In this document: one piece after another, positions 4,315 to 6,952 of the stretch
How the letters are laid out: each line of letters begins with the position of its first letter
Numbering within the stretch: position 1 is the stretch's first letter
DNA from: Burkholderiaceae bacterium
GTDB lineage: Bacteria > Pseudomonadota > Gammaproteobacteria > Burkholderiales > Burkholderiaceae
Assembly (NCBI GenBank): GCA_030151165.1
Contig: JASLEM010000107.1
Location: 1 to 6,952 of the forward strand
Reading direction: 5' to 3'
Length of the DNA stretch: 6,952 nt
Translations under genes and position numbers: made by a program
The notes under the pieces: model-generated
What the model was told of the DNA's origin: nothing
What the model saw: the letters and a program-made list of their open reading frames with translations, nothing else
The model's database searches: none

Positions 4315-6952
4315 TCAGCCCGCGTGCTGGTCGACCGGCACCTGCCGAGTATCGCCGCCGCGCCGCGACGAGCGCGTCGAGAAGCGGCGCATCGCGTTCA
4401 TCGGCTCGCTCCGGCGGAACAGGCCGCCGGTGCGGATGCCGATCGCCCACAGCACGAGGCGGTAGAAGAAACGCAGCGTCGTGACGAACGCGAGGAACTC
4501 GAGCACGCCGAGTGCGGCCGCGCCCATCGACGACACGCGCAGCGCACGGCGATGGAAGCTCGCGCGGGCGCGCTCGCGCATCATCTCGATGCTGTCGTAG
4601 AAGCACGGGATGACCAGGAGCGTCAGCAGCGTCGAGGTGATGGTGCCGCCGATGATCGTGACGGCCATCGGGCGGTAGAACTCGCCGCCCTCGCCCAGCC
4701 CGATCGCGACCGGCAGCATGCCGGCGATCAGCGCGAAGGTGGTCATCAGGATCGGGCGCAGGCGTTTCCGGCCCGCGTGCATCAGGGCCTCCTCGCGATC
4801 CATGCCTTCGCGCTCCTCGGCGCGCGCGGCGTCGAGCAGCAGGATGGCGTTCTTCGCGACCAGGCCCATCAGCATGATGACGCCGATGATGGACATCAGG
4901 TTCAGCGTGCCGTGCGTCGACACCAGCGCGATCACCACGCCGATCAGGCTCAGCGGCAGCGAGATCATCACCGGCACCGGCGCCGTGAACGAGCCGAACT
5001 GGATCACGAGCACGAGGTACATCAGCGCGATGCCCGAGATCAGCGCCGTGCCGAGCGCCGAGAACACCTCGTCCTGGTCGTGCGAGTCGCCCGCGAGCTC
5101 GACGCCGAAGCCCGGCGGGAACTGGATCTCCTTGACGATCTTCATCGCGTCCGCGGTGACCTCGCCGGTCGAGCGGCCCTGCGCGTTGGCGGCCACGACC
5201 ATCATGCGCTTGCCGTTCGCGTGCTCGATCGTCGACGGCGACTTGCCCATCGACACGTCGGCGATCTGCTCGAGCGGCACGACGCGGTCGGTGCCGGCGA
5301 TGGCGATCGGCAGGCGCTCGATGTTGGTCGCGTCGACGCGATCCTCCGGCGCGAGGCGCACCGCGACGTCGCGCGTCTCGCCGGTCGGGTCGACCCAGTC
5401 GCCCGACTCGACGCCCGCGAACGCGACGCGCAGCGTCTGCGCCGCGTCGTTGATCGACACGCCCATCTGGTTGGCGAGGCCGCGCTTCAGGTCGATGCGC
5501 AGCTCCTGCTGCGGATCCTGCTGCGACAGGCCGATGTCGACCGCGCCCTTGACCGTGTGCAGCTTGGCCATGAAGTCGGACGTGATCTGCAGCAGCTGGC
5601 GCGCGTCGGTGCCGTAGAAGCGCACCTGCACGGGCTTGTCGGTGCCGTTGTTCAGGTTGTCCAGCACGACGTACTCGGCGCCCACCAGCTGCGCCATGCG
5701 GCCGCGCAGGTCGGTCGCGATCTCGGAAGCGCTGCGCTTGCGCTGCGTGCTCTTGCCGATGTCGACGTAGATGCGCACGTTGTCCGACGAGATGCGCGTG
5801 CTGGTGTGCTTGTACTCGGGCAGCTGGCGCGCCAGCTCGGTCATCTCGTGCGCCTTCTGGATCGCGTACTTGATGTCCATGCTGGGCGGCATGCGCGCGG
5901 TCACGGCGATCTGGCCGAAGTCCTGCTTCGGCAGGAACTCGCTGCCGCCGGCCACGGCCTGCAGGCCGAGCGCCGCGACGAAGCTGAGGAACGCGATCCA
6001 GCCCATGATCCAGCGGTGGTGCAGCGCCCACTGGATGACGCGGCTGTAGCGATCGGCCTGGTGGTCGAACCACTCGTTGAAGCGGTGCAGCACGCGGCCG
6101 ATGGCGTTGCGCGGCGCGGTCTCGTGGTCGGGCGGGTCGCCCCAGTACGCCGACAGCATCGGGTCGAGCGTGAACGAGATGAACAGGCTCACGATCACCG
6201 ACACGGCGACCGTCAGCCCGAACGGCCGGAACCACTCGCCGGCGATGCCCGGGATGAACGCGACCGGCGCGAACACCGAGACGATCGAGAACGTCGTCGC
6301 CGCCACGGCCATGCCGATCTCGGAGGTGCCGTTCAGCGCCGCGGTGCGCCGGTCCTCGCCGCGCTGCATGTGGCGCACGATGTTCTCGCGCACCACGATC
6401 GCGTCGTCGATCAGCACCCCGATCGCGAGCGACAGCCCGAGCAGGCTCATGAAGTTCAGCGTGAAGCCGCACAGCCACACCGCGATGAACGCGGTCAGCA
6501 CCGAGGTCGGCAGCGACAGCGCGGTGATCAGCGTCGAGCGCCACGAGTTCAGGAACACGAAGACGACCGCGACCGTGAGGAAGGCGCCGAAGAACAGCGA
6601 GTGGATGACGTTGTTGAGGCTGTCCTGCGCCTCCTCGCCGCCGTCGCGCGTGACTTCCAGCGTCGCCTTGCCGCCCTGCTCGGTGTTGATCGCCTTGACG
6701 AGGTCGCGCACCTGCTTGGCGACGCTGACCGTGCTCGCGTCGCGCGTGCGCGAGACCCAGAGGCCGACGTTGGCGCGGCCGTCGCGCTCGCTGCGGCTGG
6801 TGTCCTCGGCGAAGCCGTCCTGCACGGTGGCGACCTGGCCGAGGCGGATCAGCGTGTCGCCCGCGCGCTTGACCGGGATCTGCGCGAACTCGCCCGGCGA
6901 TTCGATGCGGCCGACCAGGCGGATGCTCTGGTCCTGCAGCGCGCCGCGCACC
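4315..6952 (-). CDS. RND multidrug efflux permease (HAE-1 type), N-terminus beyond the window
   Basis: The frame is open from the right edge to a TGA at 4315-4317, and 878 residues are visible. By comparison with AcrB-type pumps (about 1,050 residues) roughly the first 225 are missing, including membrane segment 1. The protein is the inner-membrane, proton-driven pump of a tripartite efflux system. Residues below are numbered from the edge. Segments 2-6 lie at about 115-265, with the adjacent proton-relay Asp pair in VLIDDAIVV (Asp182-Asp183). Segment 7 is at 313-332, the second periplasmic loop at 335-630 and segments 8-12 at 632-785, with the relay lysine in GLVAKNAILLLD (Lys700). The Asp-Asp pair points to drug-type rather than metal-type RND pumps. 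After segment 12 the chain continues for about 90 residues with another hydrophobic stretch (810-837) and a basic, polar tail, which is longer than usual. The adaptor and outer-membrane partners, if linked, would lie beyond the right edge. The acetyltransferase follows 62 bases downstream. Confidence 0.95.
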   Translation of the reverse strand, partial: VRGALQDQSIRLVGRIESPGEFAQIPVKRAGDTLIRLGQVATVQDGFAEDTSRSERDGRANVGLWVSRTRDASTVSVAKQVRDLVKAINTEQGGKATLEVTRDGGEEAQDSLNNVIHSLFFGAFLTVAVVFVFLNSWRSTLITALSLPTSVLTAFIAVWLCGFTLNFMSLLGLSLAIGVLIDDAIVVRENIVRHMQRGEDRRTAALNGTSEIGMAVAATTFSIVSVFAPVAFIPGIAGEWFRPFGLTVAVSVIVSLFISFTLDPMLSAYWGDPPDHETAPRNAIGRVLHRFNEWFDHQADRYSRVIQWALHHRWIMGWIAFLSFVAALGLQAVAGGSEFLPKQDFGQIAVTARMPPSMDIKYAIQKAHEMTELARQLPEYKHTSTRISSDNVRIYVDIGKSTQRKRSASEIATDLRGRMAQLVGAEYVVLDNLNNGTDKPVQVRFYGTDARQLLQITSDFMAKLHTVKGAVDIGLSQQDPQQELRIDLKRGLANQMGVSINDAAQTLRVAFAGVESGDWVDPTGETRDVAVRLAPEDRVDATNIERLPIAIAGTDRVVPLEQIADVSMGKSPSTIEHANGKRMMVVAANAQGRSTGEVTADAMKIVKEIQFPPGFGVELAGDSHDQDEVFSALGTALISGIALMYLVLVIQFGSFTAPVPVMISLPLSLIGVVIALVSTHGTLNLMSIIGVIMLMGLVAKNAILLLDAARAEEREGMDREEALMHAGRKRLRPILMTTFALIAGMLPVAIGLGEGGEFYRPMAVTIIGGTITSTLLTLLVIPCFYDSIEMMRERARASFHRRALRVSSMGAAALGVLEFLAFVTTLRFFYRLVLWAIGIRTGGLFRRSEPMNAMRRFSTRSSRRGGDTRQVPVDQHAG

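Noticed and set aside
551..4465. A very long plus-strand open frame of about 1,300 codons
   Set aside because: It runs antisense to the ABC exporter and acetyltransferase and through the DUF1697 gene in a different frame. Its translation is dominated by Arg, Ala, His and Val with no domain. High-GC genes routinely leave such open antisense frames.
4253..6544. A long minus-strand open frame upstream of the acetyltransferase start
   Set aside because: It is the same frame as the acetyltransferase extended through the efflux gene in the wrong phase. The translation is Arg/Asp/Ala-rich noise, while the efflux frame over the same bases shows clear RND motifs.
6949..6951. GTG at the right edge as a start codon of the RND gene
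   Set aside because: The residues that follow align with the middle of the first periplasmic loop of RND pumps, so the GTG is an internal valine codon and the real start lies outside the window.
1..6952. tRNA, rRNA, riboswitch, phage, insertion sequence or defence system
   Set aside because: I looked for cloverleaf or rRNA-like stretches, transposase or integrase motifs and toxin-antitoxin pairs, and found none; all long coding regions belong to the families listed.

Overview
The window is about 70% GC with densely packed genes whose codons strongly favour G or C at the third position. The protein families and sequence style fit a high-GC betaproteobacterium, most likely a member of the Burkholderiales. 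That assignment is an inference from composition and protein style, since no rRNA or other marker gene is present.

Layout, left to right. (1) The 5' part of a small exported protein runs off the left edge on the minus strand (1-173). (2) A 94-residue acidic protein of unknown function follows on the minus strand (292-576), with a clear ribosome binding site. (3) About 200 bases of spacer contain a strong dyad. (4) A complete half-size ABC exporter, with fused membrane and ATPase domains, lies on the minus strand (776-2626). Its start codon sits in an 11-bp tandem repeat that creates two four-codon mini-frames just upstream. (5) A divergent intergenic region (2627-2768) separates it from (6) a DUF1697-family protein on the plus strand (2769-3317). 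(7) Convergent with that gene, and separated by a hairpin that spans both stop codons, is a GNAT-type acetyltransferase on the minus strand (3335-4252). (8) Upstream of it on the same strand is the C-terminal ~80% of an RND multidrug efflux permease of the HAE-1 type (4315-6952), cut by the right edge.

These are mostly housekeeping or accessory chromosomal genes: two transporters (one ATP-driven, one proton-driven), an acetyltransferase and small unknown proteins. The acetyltransferase could be co-transcribed with the efflux permease (62-base gap, same strand), but nothing in the sequence proves a shared function.

The most striking signal is inside the acetyltransferase gene. A 50-bp near-perfect inverted repeat (49/50 matches, 17-base loop, 3913-4029) lies in the coding sequence and adds 14 in-frame residues immediately after the acetyl-CoA-binding loop. 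The junctions (a 7-base foldback microhomology and an 11-base return homology) read like a recent fold-back template-switch during replication, or else a sequencing or assembly fold-back artefact. I see no phage, insertion sequence, CRISPR array, toxin-antitoxin pair or defence system.
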